A stretch of DNA of 64,000 bases from Actinoplanes aureus. GTDB taxonomy: Bacteria > Actinomycetota > Actinomycetes > Mycobacteriales > Micromonosporaceae. Positions 7,923 through 15,796 of this stretch are shown here, piece by piece. The translations under genes were made by a program, and so were the position numbers. A model generated the notes under the pieces. It did no database searches. It was not told where the DNA came from and saw only the letters and a list, made by a program, of their open reading frames with translations. The number at the start of each line of letters is the position of its first letter. The first letter of the stretch is position 1. Where the stretch lies: contig NZ_JADQTO010000033.1 of assembly GCF_015704865.1 (NCBI RefSeq), positions 1 to 64,000 on the forward strand, written 5' to 3'.

Positions 7923-9158
7923 TCATTCTGGTATGGGAGTGTCGATTGCTGTTTGTCGGCGTATGGCGAGTACGGCGATGTCGTCCAGGGGCTGGTCGGG
8001 GCCGAGGCGGGACATCACCGTAGCGCAGACGGCTTCTGGGTTGTCGGGTGTAACGACGTCGATCAGGTCTTTGATACCGACGTCGATGATCTGGTGGCGT
8101 CGCTCGACGAGGCCGTCGGTGTAGCTGAGCAGGAGCGCACCGGCCGGTAGTTCGATGGTGGTCGCGCGCCGCGGGCTTCGGAAACGGCCGACGCCCAGAG
8201 GCGCGTCGACGGGCAAGTCCAGGAGAGCGGCGGGTCGGTCCGGTAGCGCGATCACTGGGCGTAGGTGTCCGGCGGAGGAGATCCGTACTGATTGGCGATC
8301 GGGAGAGATCATTGCGTACAGGGCGGTGGTGAGGGCTCCCGCCTCGAAGTGCTGGATTTTACGGTCGAGCAGAGTCAACGCTTGGGCAGGATCCTCGGTG
8401 TTGAGGGCATAGGCGCGTAGGGCGCTGCGGATGCGGCCCATTACGACCGCGGAGGCAAGGCCGTGACCGGATACGTCGCCGATGACCATGCCTACCCAGC
8501 CCGAGGGGAGGCGGAATACGTCGTACCAGTCGCCGCCGATGCCGAAGGTGTGGCCGGGTACGTAGCGGGCGGCCATCTGCAGGCCGTGGATGTCGGCGAG
8601 TTGCGGGGGCAGCAGGCTGCGTTGCAGGGCAAGGGCGGCGGTCTGTTCCGGTTTGCGGAAGCGAATCTGTCCGGCCGCGCTGGCACGGTCGGCGGCGTGT
8701 TCCAGCAGAGCGATGTCGTCGGTGGTGAACGACCGCGGGTGCAGGGTGCCGATGTGCAGCACCCCGATGACGTCACCGGCGGCGAAGATCGGTACGCCGA
8801 GCAGCGACCGGATTCCCTTGCTGAGTAGCAAAGGATTTACCACGTCGGCAGGCGTGACGTCGGCGATGATCACCGGCTGGCGGGTCTGGGCCACTCTGCC
8901 GGCGAAGCCGCGACCGATCTCCAGCCGGAAGGCCTGCCGGACTTCTTCCTCCAGGCCTTTGGAAGCGGTGGCGACGAGCTGGCGGGTGTACGGGTCGACC
9001 AGCAATACTGCGGCGGTGTCCGCAGAGAGCACAGTACGGACTCGTTTCAGTAACTCATCCAGTAGATCGGCGACATTGAGCCGGGACAACGCGGTGTCGG
9101 TGATTGTCTCCAGATGGCGCAATCGCTGCTGGTCGCGTATCGCACCAGGGGTATTCAT
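7923..9158 (-). CDS. GAF-SpoIIE (PP2C) serine phosphatase, RsbU/RsbP-like
   Basis: A 411-residue phosphatase. Residues ~10-30 form a short helix (LRHLETITDTALSRLN). GAF spans ~25-165 (VLSADTAAVLLVDPYTRQL, then ARQPVIIADVTPADV). The PP2C/SpoIIE domain occupies ~195-405 with metal-binding motifs FGIGGDWYDVFRL and GDVSGHGLASA, and a C-terminal LSYTDGLVERR and DDIAVLAIR. All expected acidic metal ligands are present, so it should be active. It would dephosphorylate a STAS-type antagonist and so free a sigma factor from an RsbW-like kinase such as the convergent neighbour at 7294. ATG 9158 begins MNTPGAIRDQQRLRHLE. Confidence 0.9.
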   Translation of the reverse strand: MNTPGAIRDQQRLRHLETITDTALSRLNVADLLDELLKRVRTVLSADTAAVLLVDPYTRQLVATASKGLEEEVRQAFRLEIGRGFAGRVAQTRQPVIIADVTPADVVNPLLLSKGIRSLLGVPIFAAGDVIGVLHIGTLHPRSFTTDDIALLEHAADRASAAGQIRFRKPEQTAALALQRSLLPPQLADIHGLQMAARYVPGHTFGIGGDWYDVFRLPSGWVGMVIGDVSGHGLASAVVMGRIRSALRAYALNTEDPAQALTLLDRKIQHFEAGALTTALYAMISPDRQSVRISSAGHLRPVIALPDRPAALLDLPVDAPLGVGRFRSPRRATTIELPAGALLLSYTDGLVERRHQIIDVGIKDLIDVVTPDNPEAVCATVMSRLGPDQPLDDIAVLAIRRQTAIDTPIPE

Positions 9159-9428
9159 GGCCGAAGCCTAGTCTGCGGATAGCTCACTCGCCTTACCCGA
9201 TCTACTGGGGGAATACGGCCGTCATGACGTCACCGACCGTATCTGTATGGCAATGGGGTGTGGCGGGAGGTCGTCATGCCGGTGAGCATCGGTAGGTCCC
9301 GTCCGTTTCATGAATGTCGTTCGCCGTCTGGGCTCAGCTTCGTCACGGCTAGGCAGTGTGTCGAAGTCGGATGTGTGGTCTGAACTGGCCTGACGTGATT
9401 GGGTGTGTGTCGGAAATCGACAATGAGT

Positions 9429-9480
9429 GAGGTCTCCGGTAGTTGGTTCATCGACCAAGAAAACCTGCACCGGAGACCTC
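9429..9480 (+). promoter_or_regulatory. Leader hairpin masking the IS5 transposase ribosome binding site
   Basis: GAGGTCTCCGG (9429-9439) and CCGGAGACCTC (9470-9480) are perfect 11-bp complements with a 30-nt loop. The right arm carries the GGAG ribosome binding site and ends one base before the GTG start at 9481. In RNA the site would be buried. The loop shares ATCGACCAAGAAA with a similarly placed hairpin at 32063-32118. Confidence 0.65.
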
Positions 9481-9845
9481 GTGGACACGATAGCGGTGAC
9501 CAGGCGGCACGACCTGACCGACGCGCAATGGGCGGCACTGGAACCGTTGCTGCCCGGACCTGTCCGGCCGGGGCGGCCGTCGTTGTTCAGTGAGCGGCAG
9601 TTGATCGATGGGATCCGGTGGCGGGTCCGTGTCGGCGCCCATGGCGGGACGTACTGTCCTGTTACGGATCATGGTCTGCGGTCGCCGGGGTGTTCCGGCG
9701 GTGGCAGCGAGCCGGGGTCTGGGCGCAGATCCTGACCGCGTTGCAGGCTGTTGCCGACGCGGCCGGGCAGATCGTCTGGGACGTATCGGTGGACTCCACG
9801 ACCGCCCGGGCGCATCTGCACGCCGCCGGCGCACGGAAAAGGGGG
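9481..9845 (+). pseudogene. IS5-family transposase N-terminal half (DUF4096), frameshifted
   Basis: From GTG 9481 the frame encodes a DUF4096 start: RRHDLTDAQWAALEPLLPGP and RPSLFSERQLIDGIRWRVR. Near 9637 one C is missing in GGCGCCCATGG. Adding it restores APWRDV-S-CYGSWSAVAGVFRRWQRAGVW and IVWDVSVDSTTARAHLHAAGARKRG in the second frame, including the first catalytic Asp (DSTT). The sequence then ends at a junction. Nothing after this point is transposase, so the protein lacks its second Asp and Glu. The missing part resembles what is found inverted at 11141-11600. Confidence 0.8.
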
Positions 9846-10345
9846 ATCTGCAGGCTGCGCCGTACCTGCTCGTGCGGGAGCTGACCCCCCTGCTCGCCGC
9901 GTCCGCACCGGTCCGGGTCGTCAACGTCGCCTCCATGGGACAGGCCCCCATCGACCTCGACGACCTGATGTTCACCCGCGACCACGACGCCGTGCAGGCC
10001 TACTGCCGCAGCAAACTCGCCATGATCATGGCGACGTTCGAACTCGCCGCCCAGCTCGAAGAACGCGGGATCACCGTCAACGCCGTACACCCGGCACACC
10101 TCATGGACACCTCGATGGTCCGCGAGGGCGGCCTCACCCCCGTCACCACCGTCGACGACGGCGTGCTGCCCACCCGCCAGCTGATCACCGACTCGGACCT
10201 GCGCGGCGTCACCGGCCGCTACTTCTTCCGGTTCGACGAGGCCCGGGCCCACGAACAGGCCTACGACCCGGCCGTCCGCGCAGCCCTCCTCGCCCGCACC
10301 GACGCCATGACCAGCGCCGCCGCGCTCACCCCGCAGCAGATCTGA
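9846..10345 (+). pseudogene. Short-chain dehydrogenase, 5'-truncated
   Basis: The frame reads LQAAPYLLVRELTPLLAASA, then VRVVNVASMGQAPIDLDDL, AYCRSKLAMIMATFELAAQL (the YxxxK active-site motif as Y-C-R-S-K) and ITVNAVHPAHLMDTSMV, ending RTDAMTSAAALTPQQI with a stop at 10343-10345. This is the C-terminal ~165 residues of an SDR. The cofactor-binding TGxxxGxG part is missing. It abuts the IS5 half at about 9845, so the gene lost its 5' end when the element rearranged. The frame is open through the junction but a fused product would not be functional. Confidence 0.8.
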
Positions 10346-10381
10346 AACAGGCCACGCCGCCGGATCTTGTACGGTGCCTGC

Positions 10382-11140
10382 GTGGAAGACGTGAACCTGC
10401 GCCTCGCGGTCCTCGACGCGCTCCTCGAGTCCGGTGCGATCCCGCGCGGCGACGTCGAGGCGCGCATCGGCGCACCGGCTGGCGACCTGGACGACGACGA
10501 CCTGGACGACGACGACGATGACGAACGTGACTACCGGTACCGCCCCGAGGTGACCGAGGCGCTGCTGGCCGTCCCGGTCACCGCCGCACAGCGCGCCACC
10601 GTCACCCGCCTGACCTGGCAGGCGGGCTGCGGCGACGTCATGACCATGATCTGGAAGTACTGGGACGGCGAGAGCGACGAATTCTGCATCCGGTCCTTCG
10701 ACGGCATCGCCGAGGCCCTGCCCCACCTGCGGGAACTCGCCGTCGACATGCACTCGGTCAGCGACCTCACACCCCTGGCCGGCTGCACGGACCTGCACAC
10801 GCTGCACCTCGACGGCGGGTTCAGCGTCACCGACCTCGGGCCGCTCGCCTCGCTCACCGCCCTGCGTGACGTCTGGCTGGGCCACCAGGCGTTCACCGAC
10901 CTCGCGCCACTGGCCGGCACCGCGATCGAACGGCTGGAACTGTTGGGCAACGGCGGCGGCGGCACCGGCCCCTGGGTGGTCGACCTCGCTGCGCTGCGCG
11001 ACATGCCGGCCCTGCGGCAATTCACCTGCCTGCAGACCGTCCGCCGCGCCAGCGAGGTCATCCCGATGCGCACCGCGTTCGACAACGCACGCGTCCTGGA
11101 AGAGATCCAGGCCCGCGGCGTGACCGTTCGCATCAACTAA
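10382..11140 (+). CDS. Leucine-rich-repeat-like protein, hypothetical
   Basis: A 252-residue protein from GTG 10382. A short helical N-terminus (LRLAVLDALLESGAIP) is followed by a strongly acidic linker (about 12 Asp in 15 residues, ~38-52). The domain from ~60 shows three irregular leucine-rich units: LRELAVDMHSVSDLTPLAG, LHTLHLDGGFSVTDLGPLAS and LRDVWLGHQAFTDLAPLAG. The ending is VLEEIQARGVTVRIN. No signal peptide, so cytoplasmic. LRR folds usually bind proteins, but the partner is unknown. Its stop (11138-11140) directly abuts the terminal repeat of the inverted IS5 half, so the element inserted exactly at the gene's end. Confidence 0.7.
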   Translation: MEDVNLRLAVLDALLESGAIPRGDVEARIGAPAGDLDDDDLDDDDDDERDYRYRPEVTEALLAVPVTAAQRATVTRLTWQAGCGDVMTMIWKYWDGESDEFCIRSFDGIAEALPHLRELAVDMHSVSDLTPLAGCTDLHTLHLDGGFSVTDLGPLASLTALRDVWLGHQAFTDLAPLAGTAIERLELLGNGGGGTGPWVVDLAALRDMPALRQFTCLQTVRRASEVIPMRTAFDNARVLEEIQARGVTVRIN

Positions 11141-11600
11141 GCAGTGTGTCGAAGTCGGTCACAGCCACTCGTTGATCGCGGCGATGTGCAGTGTGGCTTC
11201 GTAGCGCACGGCGAGCTTGTCGAACCTGGTGGCGACGCCGCGTTGCGTTTGAGCCGGTTGATGCCGCACTCGACGGCGTGACGCTGTTTGTAGGTCTCGG
11301 GGTCGAAGGCCGGTGGGCGGCCGCCCTTCGACCCAAGTTTGCGGCGGTTGGCGTCCTGATCTGTCTTGGACGGGATGCAGGCTTTGATCCCACGACGGCG
11401 GAGATACCGCCGGTTGGCGCGGGACGTGTACGCCTTGTCGGCCAGGACCCGATCCGGTCGGGTCCGGGCCTCCCGCCATGCAGCCGGGGTACCCGGATAC
11501 CGTTCAGGACCACCATGAACTGTGGGCTGTCGCCCCGCTGGCCGGCGGTCAGCACCAGCGACAGCGGTTTCTGGCCCTGCTCACACCCCAGGTGGACCTT
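11141..11600 (-). pseudogene. IS5-family transposase C-terminal half, inverted and frameshifted
   Basis: Read on the minus strand, this is the end of an IS5 transposase: KVHLGCEQGQKPLSLVLTAG, then GDSPQFMVVLNGI, LADKAYTSRANRRYLRRRGI (second Asp), RRPPAFDPETYKQRHAVECG-type residues and INRLKR (the catalytic Glu region), and finally ATRFDKLAVRYEATLHIAA ending INEWL with a stop at 11159-11161. The frame changes at least twice. The element end GCAGTGTGTCGAAGTCGG (11141-11158) equals the left end at 9353. The piece starts roughly 30 residues after the place where the left half breaks off, so the two look like parts of one element. Confidence 0.75.
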
Positions 11601-11800
11601 TCACTCGCCGGGGGAACGTCGAGATACGTCGGGTGGGGCATCCCAGCCAGGGACTCCCGTACTGCGAACGACCAGGTAGACACAGGTTCCTGATAACAGT
11701 CTGGATACAGGCTGTGTGATTGCCGATTGCCGCCCTTGCGGCCGGGTATCCGCTGCTCGCCGTCGTCAGACGGCTTGAAGACGCCCCCCAGGAGATAATC

Positions 11801-12100
11801 ATGGCTACGAGCACCCACCCCCACAACGAGAACGCCACCGTGAAAGGCGCCCGTTTCCGTGGTGAGGAAACCAAGCCGTCCTTCAAGACCACTGAGCTGG
11901 TCGTCTACGTGCTCGCGGTCATCGGTGTACTGATCGCCTCGTACGCCGTCGGTGACGGATCTGCCAACAACGGCGCTGACTACTTCGCTGCCGACAAGGC
12001 GTGGTGGTACATCACCCTGCTGACCATCGGCTACATGATCAGCCGGGGCCTGGCTAAGGCCGGCAGCCGTAGCAGCGACACCGACCCGCGCACGCACTGA
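11801..12100 (+). CDS. Small two-helix membrane protein, hypothetical
   Basis: A 99-residue protein starting at ATG 11801 behind a clear AGGAGA. The N-terminal ~30 residues are hydrophilic. Two hydrophobic helices follow (TTELVVYVLAVIGVLIASYA, ~30-49, and WWYITLLTIGYMISRGLA, ~67-84), joined by a short acidic/Asn-rich loop. The tail is charged and Ser/Asp-rich. Small proteins of this layout are widespread in actinomycetes but have no known function. Upstream is a decayed IS, downstream a broken polymerase gene. Confidence 0.75.
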   Translation: MATSTHPHNENATVKGARFRGEETKPSFKTTELVVYVLAVIGVLIASYAVGDGSANNGADYFAADKAWWYITLLTIGYMISRGLAKAGSRSSDTDPRTH

Positions 12101-12276
12101 TCAAGCTGCAGCATCCGCGGGTGCGGTCGAGTCGTAAGGCTCGGCTGCGCCCGCAGCGCTGTGCGACCTGGCCGCCGTGGCAGCAGAACAGGCACGGGTG
12201 AGAGAGCGCTGCGAACGCCCTTAACTGCCGCGATAGTGCGTTTCGCCGGTGATGTGCGGCCGCGGACGGCACCCTG

Positions 12277-13246
12277 GTGACGGTAATGGTGGGTGGATCC
12301 GGCGATCCTGCCAAGGCCCGTACGGTGGTGGCTACCGCCTCACGGGAGGCCCGCGAGTTCGGTGTGCATTCCGGGATGCCGATGCGGATGGCCGCCCGTA
12401 AATGCCCCGACGCGGTGTTCCTGCGCACCGACATGCCGGCCTACCGGCAGGCTTCGGCCCGGGTCATGGCCACGTTACGGGATTTACCCGTACGGCTTGA
12501 GGTCTACGGACCGGACGAAGCCTTCCTCGGCGCTGACATCGACGACCACAGCGGCTCGCGGCCGACCTCAAGGCGGCGGTCCTCGATCAGATCGGGTTGA
12601 CCTGCGCGGTCGGGGTCGGCTGGACAAGAACCAGGCGAAGATCGCCGCCCGGTTCGCCAAGCAGGACCCGGCCGGCATCGCCACCCTGACCGACGAGACC
12701 TGGATGCCGGTGATGGGCGCCCGGCGGGTCGGCGATCTGTGGGGCGTCGGGCCGAAAACGGTCCAGAAACTCGACGACTTGAGCCTGCCGACGATCGCCG
12801 ACCTGGCAGCGGCGGGCCTCGAGACGTTATTGCAGCGCTTCCCGCTGCGGGCGGCCCAGTGGCTGTCCGTGATCGCCCGCGGTGGCGGTGAAACTGAGGT
12901 GGTGACCGAGCCATGGGTGGCCAAATCGCGTAGCAAGGAGGTCACGTTCGCCCGCGACCTGACCGAACGCGCGGACATCGAGCAACAGTTGACCATCCTG
13001 GCCCGCGAGCTCGGCACGGAGGTGGTCGCAGCCGGGCGGCAGGTGGTCCGGGTGGCAGTGAAGGTGCGCTCCTCGAGCTTCTACACGCAAACGCGCCAGG
13101 CGAAACTGCGTGGTGGTCCGAGCACCGACCTCGAGGTGATCTCTCGTGCGGCTTTGTCGGTGCTGGAGAAGATCGAGCTGAGACGGCCGGTACGCCTGCT
13201 CGGCGCGAGCTGTGGTCAAGAACCGGCAGCACCACCGACGGCATAG
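12277..13246 (+). pseudogene. dinB: DNA polymerase IV (Y family), frameshifted and 5'-truncated
   Basis: The first frame encodes the palm/fingers region: VGGSGDPAKARTVVATASRE, then FGVHSGMPMRMAARKCPDAVFL, RLEVYGPDEAFLGADIDD (the second catalytic acidic motif, normally S-x-D-E). A lost C near 12546 and a lost A near 12625 shift the frame twice. Correcting both restores LTCAVGVGWNKNQAKIAARFAK, the helix-hairpin-helix thumb (VGDLWGVGPKTVQKLDDL) and the little finger, ending LLGASCGQEPAAPPTA. The N-terminal ~35 residues with the first catalytic Asp are not recognisable. So this lesion-bypass polymerase is dead. The SOS box at 4613 is 7.6 kb away and not linked to it. Confidence 0.85.
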
Positions 13247-13291
13247 GTCGCCGGCCGTCCGGCATCCCTGGCCGTGCGACCACGAGCACGA

Positions 13292-13312
13292 AGGCCGGCA
13301 GCCCGCCGGCCT
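13292..13312. terminator. Hairpin terminator candidate
   Basis: AGGCCGGC (13292-13299) and GCCGGCCT (13305-13312) form a perfect 8-bp stem with a 5-nt loop. It sits in the gap between the converging polymerase remnant and LysR gene. No T tract, as is common in actinobacteria. Confidence 0.5.
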
Positions 13313-13507
13313 ACTGGTGGAGCCCGTTCCAGCGCTCCCAGCGACCCACTCATGAGTCCACTTCGGCTCGGATGTGCAGGCGATCGCTCGACGACGTGAC
13401 GCCCTAAACTGCCGATGAGCGGGCACTGCAGGAAGCCCTGCCGCAGCTGGTGAGGACTGGTCCAGCGCCTCTGCGTCTTCGCGGCATGGGTTTTGCGGGA
13501 CCCTTGT

Positions 13508-14356
13508 TTACAGCTGGGCTGCCGTGCGGACGAGGCCGGCGACGGCGCGGGAGCGGCTGTGCGCGGGCCAGGCGAGAACGGTGGTGACGTGCGATGCGTC
13601 GGTCAGGGGGATGGCTGCGTGTGCGCTCCACAGCCACGATCGGGAAGAGGCGCAGAGGACGGCTAGCGTGTGCCCGAGGGCGATCAGCTGGGCCAACTGC
13701 GACTGGTCGTGGATCTCGGGGCCTGGGCCGGGTTCGTAGGTGCCGTCTTGACGGGGCCAGCGGGCGATCGGTAGGTCCGGCACGTCGCTGATGTCAGCAA
13801 GGGTCAGGGCCGTGCGCGCGGCGAGGGGGTGCCCGGCGGGCAGGATGGCGATCTGTTGTTCGGTCAGCAGATCCTCGGTGTCGAAGCCGGCGAGGGCGTC
13901 GAAGGGCTGCTGCATGAGTGCCGCGTCGGCGCGGCCATCACGCAACATTCGTGCCTGTTCTCCCATGCCGCACAGCAGCACGTCGATCTCGGCCGCCTCG
14001 GGTTCGGTGGCGTGGGCGTCGAGGAGCTTCCGCAACAGTTCGTGATTCGAGCCGGCCTTCGTCGCCAGGGTCAGGCGGTTCGTGGAGGACGCGGCGCGGC
14101 GGGTGCGGCGGGCGGCTGCTGCGGTCGCGTCAAGGATGACGCGGGCCTCGTCGAGTAGTACCTGGCCCGCACCGGTAAGCGTGACGCCGTGGCGGTTGCG
14201 TTCGAGCAGGGTGACACCGAGGCGCCGTTCGAGCTGCTGAATCGCCCGGGACAGGGGCGGCTGGGCGATGCCGAGGCGCTCGGCCGCCCGGCTGAAGTGC
14301 AGTTCCTCCGCGACGGTGATGAAGTATCTGAGCTCGCGGGTCTCCAGCGTGTCCAC
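13508..14356 (-). CDS. LysR-family transcriptional regulator
   Basis: A 282-residue LTTR of normal length. The winged helix-turn-helix occupies residues ~8-66 (RYFITVAEELHFSRAAERLG, then QPPLSRAIQQLERRLG and LTGAGQVLLDEAR). A linker helix and the two-lobed effector domain (~95-280) follow. It is transcribed divergently from the SDR gene at 14448, the classic arrangement in which the regulator controls itself and the neighbour. A perfect T-N11-A palindrome lies 9 bases upstream of its start codon. Effector unknown, possibly the SDR substrate or product. Confidence 0.92.
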   Translation of the reverse strand: MDTLETRELRYFITVAEELHFSRAAERLGIAQPPLSRAIQQLERRLGVTLLERNRHGVTLTGAGQVLLDEARVILDATAAAARRTRRAASSTNRLTLATKAGSNHELLRKLLDAHATEPEAAEIDVLLCGMGEQARMLRDGRADAALMQQPFDALAGFDTEDLLTEQQIAILPAGHPLAARTALTLADISDVPDLPIARWPRQDGTYEPGPGPEIHDQSQLAQLIALGHTLAVLCASSRSWLWSAHAAIPLTDASHVTTVLAWPAHSRSRAVAGLVRTAAQL

Positions 14357-14364
14357 CAGACGAC

Positions 14365-14381
14365 GGTATCGCGGTGATACC
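14365..14381. promoter_or_regulatory. LysR-type operator (T-N11-A)
   Basis: GGTATC-GCGGT-GATACC is a perfect 6+5+6 palindrome whose inner bases are T-N11-A, the standard LTTR recognition pattern. It lies in the 91-base divergent gap between the LysR regulator and the SDR gene, on the regulator side. Confidence 0.75.
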
Positions 14382-14447
14382 GGCCGGGTATGACAGCAAA
14401 CCTAACCGGTGTAACGACAGCACTCGTCGCGGAGCCACCATCGGGTC

Positions 14448-15182
14448 ATGAGCGATAAGAAAACCGCGTTGGTTACCGGTGCGAACAAGGGGCTCGGATA
14501 CGAGATCGCGGCAGGGCTGGGTACCCGGGGCTACCGCGTGGCGGTGGGTGCCCGCGACCAGGCCCGGGGCGAGGCAGCCGTGAAGATGCTGCACGCCGCC
14601 GGGGTGGACGCGTTCGCCGTCCCCCTGGATGTCACGAGTGACCGGAGCGTCACCGAGGCCGTGGACCTGATCGAACGCCCGGGCGGACGCCTGGATGTTC
14701 TCGTCAACAACGCCGGCATCTCGGGAGAGACCGGACCAGGGTGGGTGCAGGATCCGACCACGCTCGACCTCGACGTCGTCCGCGAGGTCGTGGACACCAA
14801 CGTCTACGGTGTGATCCGGGTGACCAACGCGATGCTGCCGTTGCTGCGGCGCTCGGCGTCGCCGCGCATCGTCAACATCTCCAGCAGCGTCGGGTCGCTG
14901 ACCTGGCAGGCAGACCCGAACATCGAAGTCGGCCCGATCATGGCGGCCTACTCGCCGACGAAGTCGTACCTGAACGCCATCACCGTGCACTACGCCCGAC
15001 AGTTCGCCGACACGAACATCCTCATCAACGCCGCCTGCCCGGGCCTGGTCGCGACCGACTTCACCGGCTTCCAGGGCCGGCCCGTCCAGGAAGCCGCGGC
15101 AACCGCGATCCGGCTCGCCACGCTCCCCGACGGCGGGCCGACCGGCTCCTTCTTCAACGACGACGGCATTATCCCCTGGTGA
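14448..15182 (+). CDS. Short-chain dehydrogenase/reductase (SDR)
   Basis: A complete classical SDR of 244 residues. NAD(P)-binding motif TGANKGLG (~11-18), LDVTSD (~63), NNAGIS (~87-92), catalytic Ser in IVNISSSVGS (~140) and YSPTKSYL (~165, Tyr-x-x-x-Lys). The ending PTGSFFNDDGIIPW resembles plant/fungal-type carbonyl reductase-like SDRs found in bacteria. ATG 14448 is in the right place for the family. Its divergent LysR partner suggests induction by a specific small molecule. Substrate unknown. Confidence 0.92.
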   Translation: MSDKKTALVTGANKGLGYEIAAGLGTRGYRVAVGARDQARGEAAVKMLHAAGVDAFAVPLDVTSDRSVTEAVDLIERPGGRLDVLVNNAGISGETGPGWVQDPTTLDLDVVREVVDTNVYGVIRVTNAMLPLLRRSASPRIVNISSSVGSLTWQADPNIEVGPIMAAYSPTKSYLNAITVHYARQFADTNILINAACPGLVATDFTGFQGRPVQEAAATAIRLATLPDGGPTGSFFNDDGIIPW

Positions 15183-15369
15183 CTCCAGCCTCGACGAGGC
15201 CGTGATCCGGACGTCCCACCACCACGGTCGGACATCCGGATCTGCCGCTGAGTCTGCGCGGGAACCCAGATGACCGACGCGAGCGACGGCGGCATACTTC
15301 ATCCGGGCCGGTGGCAGGGCCGGGTTATTGCAGCACTCAGAGTCGAAAGCTGGGCACGCGCCGGCGGCT

Positions 15370-15433
15370 TGAAGGTGTGTGGGGCCAACGCCGTGCCGCG
15401 CCCCACTAGGGGTTCAAATCCCCTTCGGTCCGC
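15370..15433 (+). other. tRNA 3'-end-like sequence (possible attachment-site remnant)
   Basis: AGGGG-TTCAAAT-CCCCT (15408-15424) is a perfect T arm with a canonical T loop, followed by TCGGTCCG like a tRNA acceptor 3' strand. Upstream is a CTTGAAG reminiscent of an anticodon loop and a GC-rich inverted segment (TGGGGC...GCCCCA) that could be a long variable arm. No 5' acceptor strand (GGACCGA) is found at the right distance. It is either a truncated class-II tRNA left by integration or a chance resemblance. Confidence 0.35.
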
Positions 15434-15796
15434 AGCTTCCTCTTCTGCCGCGACGCGCGCGCCGACGTCCCGGCATGACGTCACGCTACGTGTATGCGTC
15501 TGCTGCCCGGGCGCACGACTTTGCCGAGGAGAGTGCGCAGTGTCATCACGCAAGAATGAGCCGGTTGAGCGAATGTCCGCAGGGGGTAGCCGGGCTCAGT
15601 TGCCGGTTGATTCATCTGTTGGTGGGTCGACAGTTACCAGTCGTCGGACGTGCGGCCACAGATCGTCGAGCGATCCCACGCCGCCGGCGAGTTTCGCCAG
15701 CAGCACGGCACCCTCGATCTGCGCGACCTGTACCGCGCCAGAACTGTCGCACGTGACGTGAGCTGGGATCTGTGGCCGTCACGCACGATCGAGAGC

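Larger units (their letters stand above)
9353..9845 (+). mobile_element. IS5-family element, left half
   Basis: It begins with an 18-bp terminal sequence GCAGTGTGTCGAAGTCGG (9353-9370) that recurs exactly at 11141-11158, the end of an inverted right half. It contains a leader hairpin, then the N-terminal part of a transposase, and stops abruptly near 9845 inside codons for HLHAAGARKRG, where a short-chain dehydrogenase fragment begins. It is thus a 5' half missing its DDE C-terminal domain. Confidence 0.75.

Noticed and set aside
10484..10520. Short repeat of GACGACGACCTGGAC-type units as a possible microsatellite
   Set aside because: It encodes the acidic linker of the LRR-like protein in frame and is too short to call a separate repeat.
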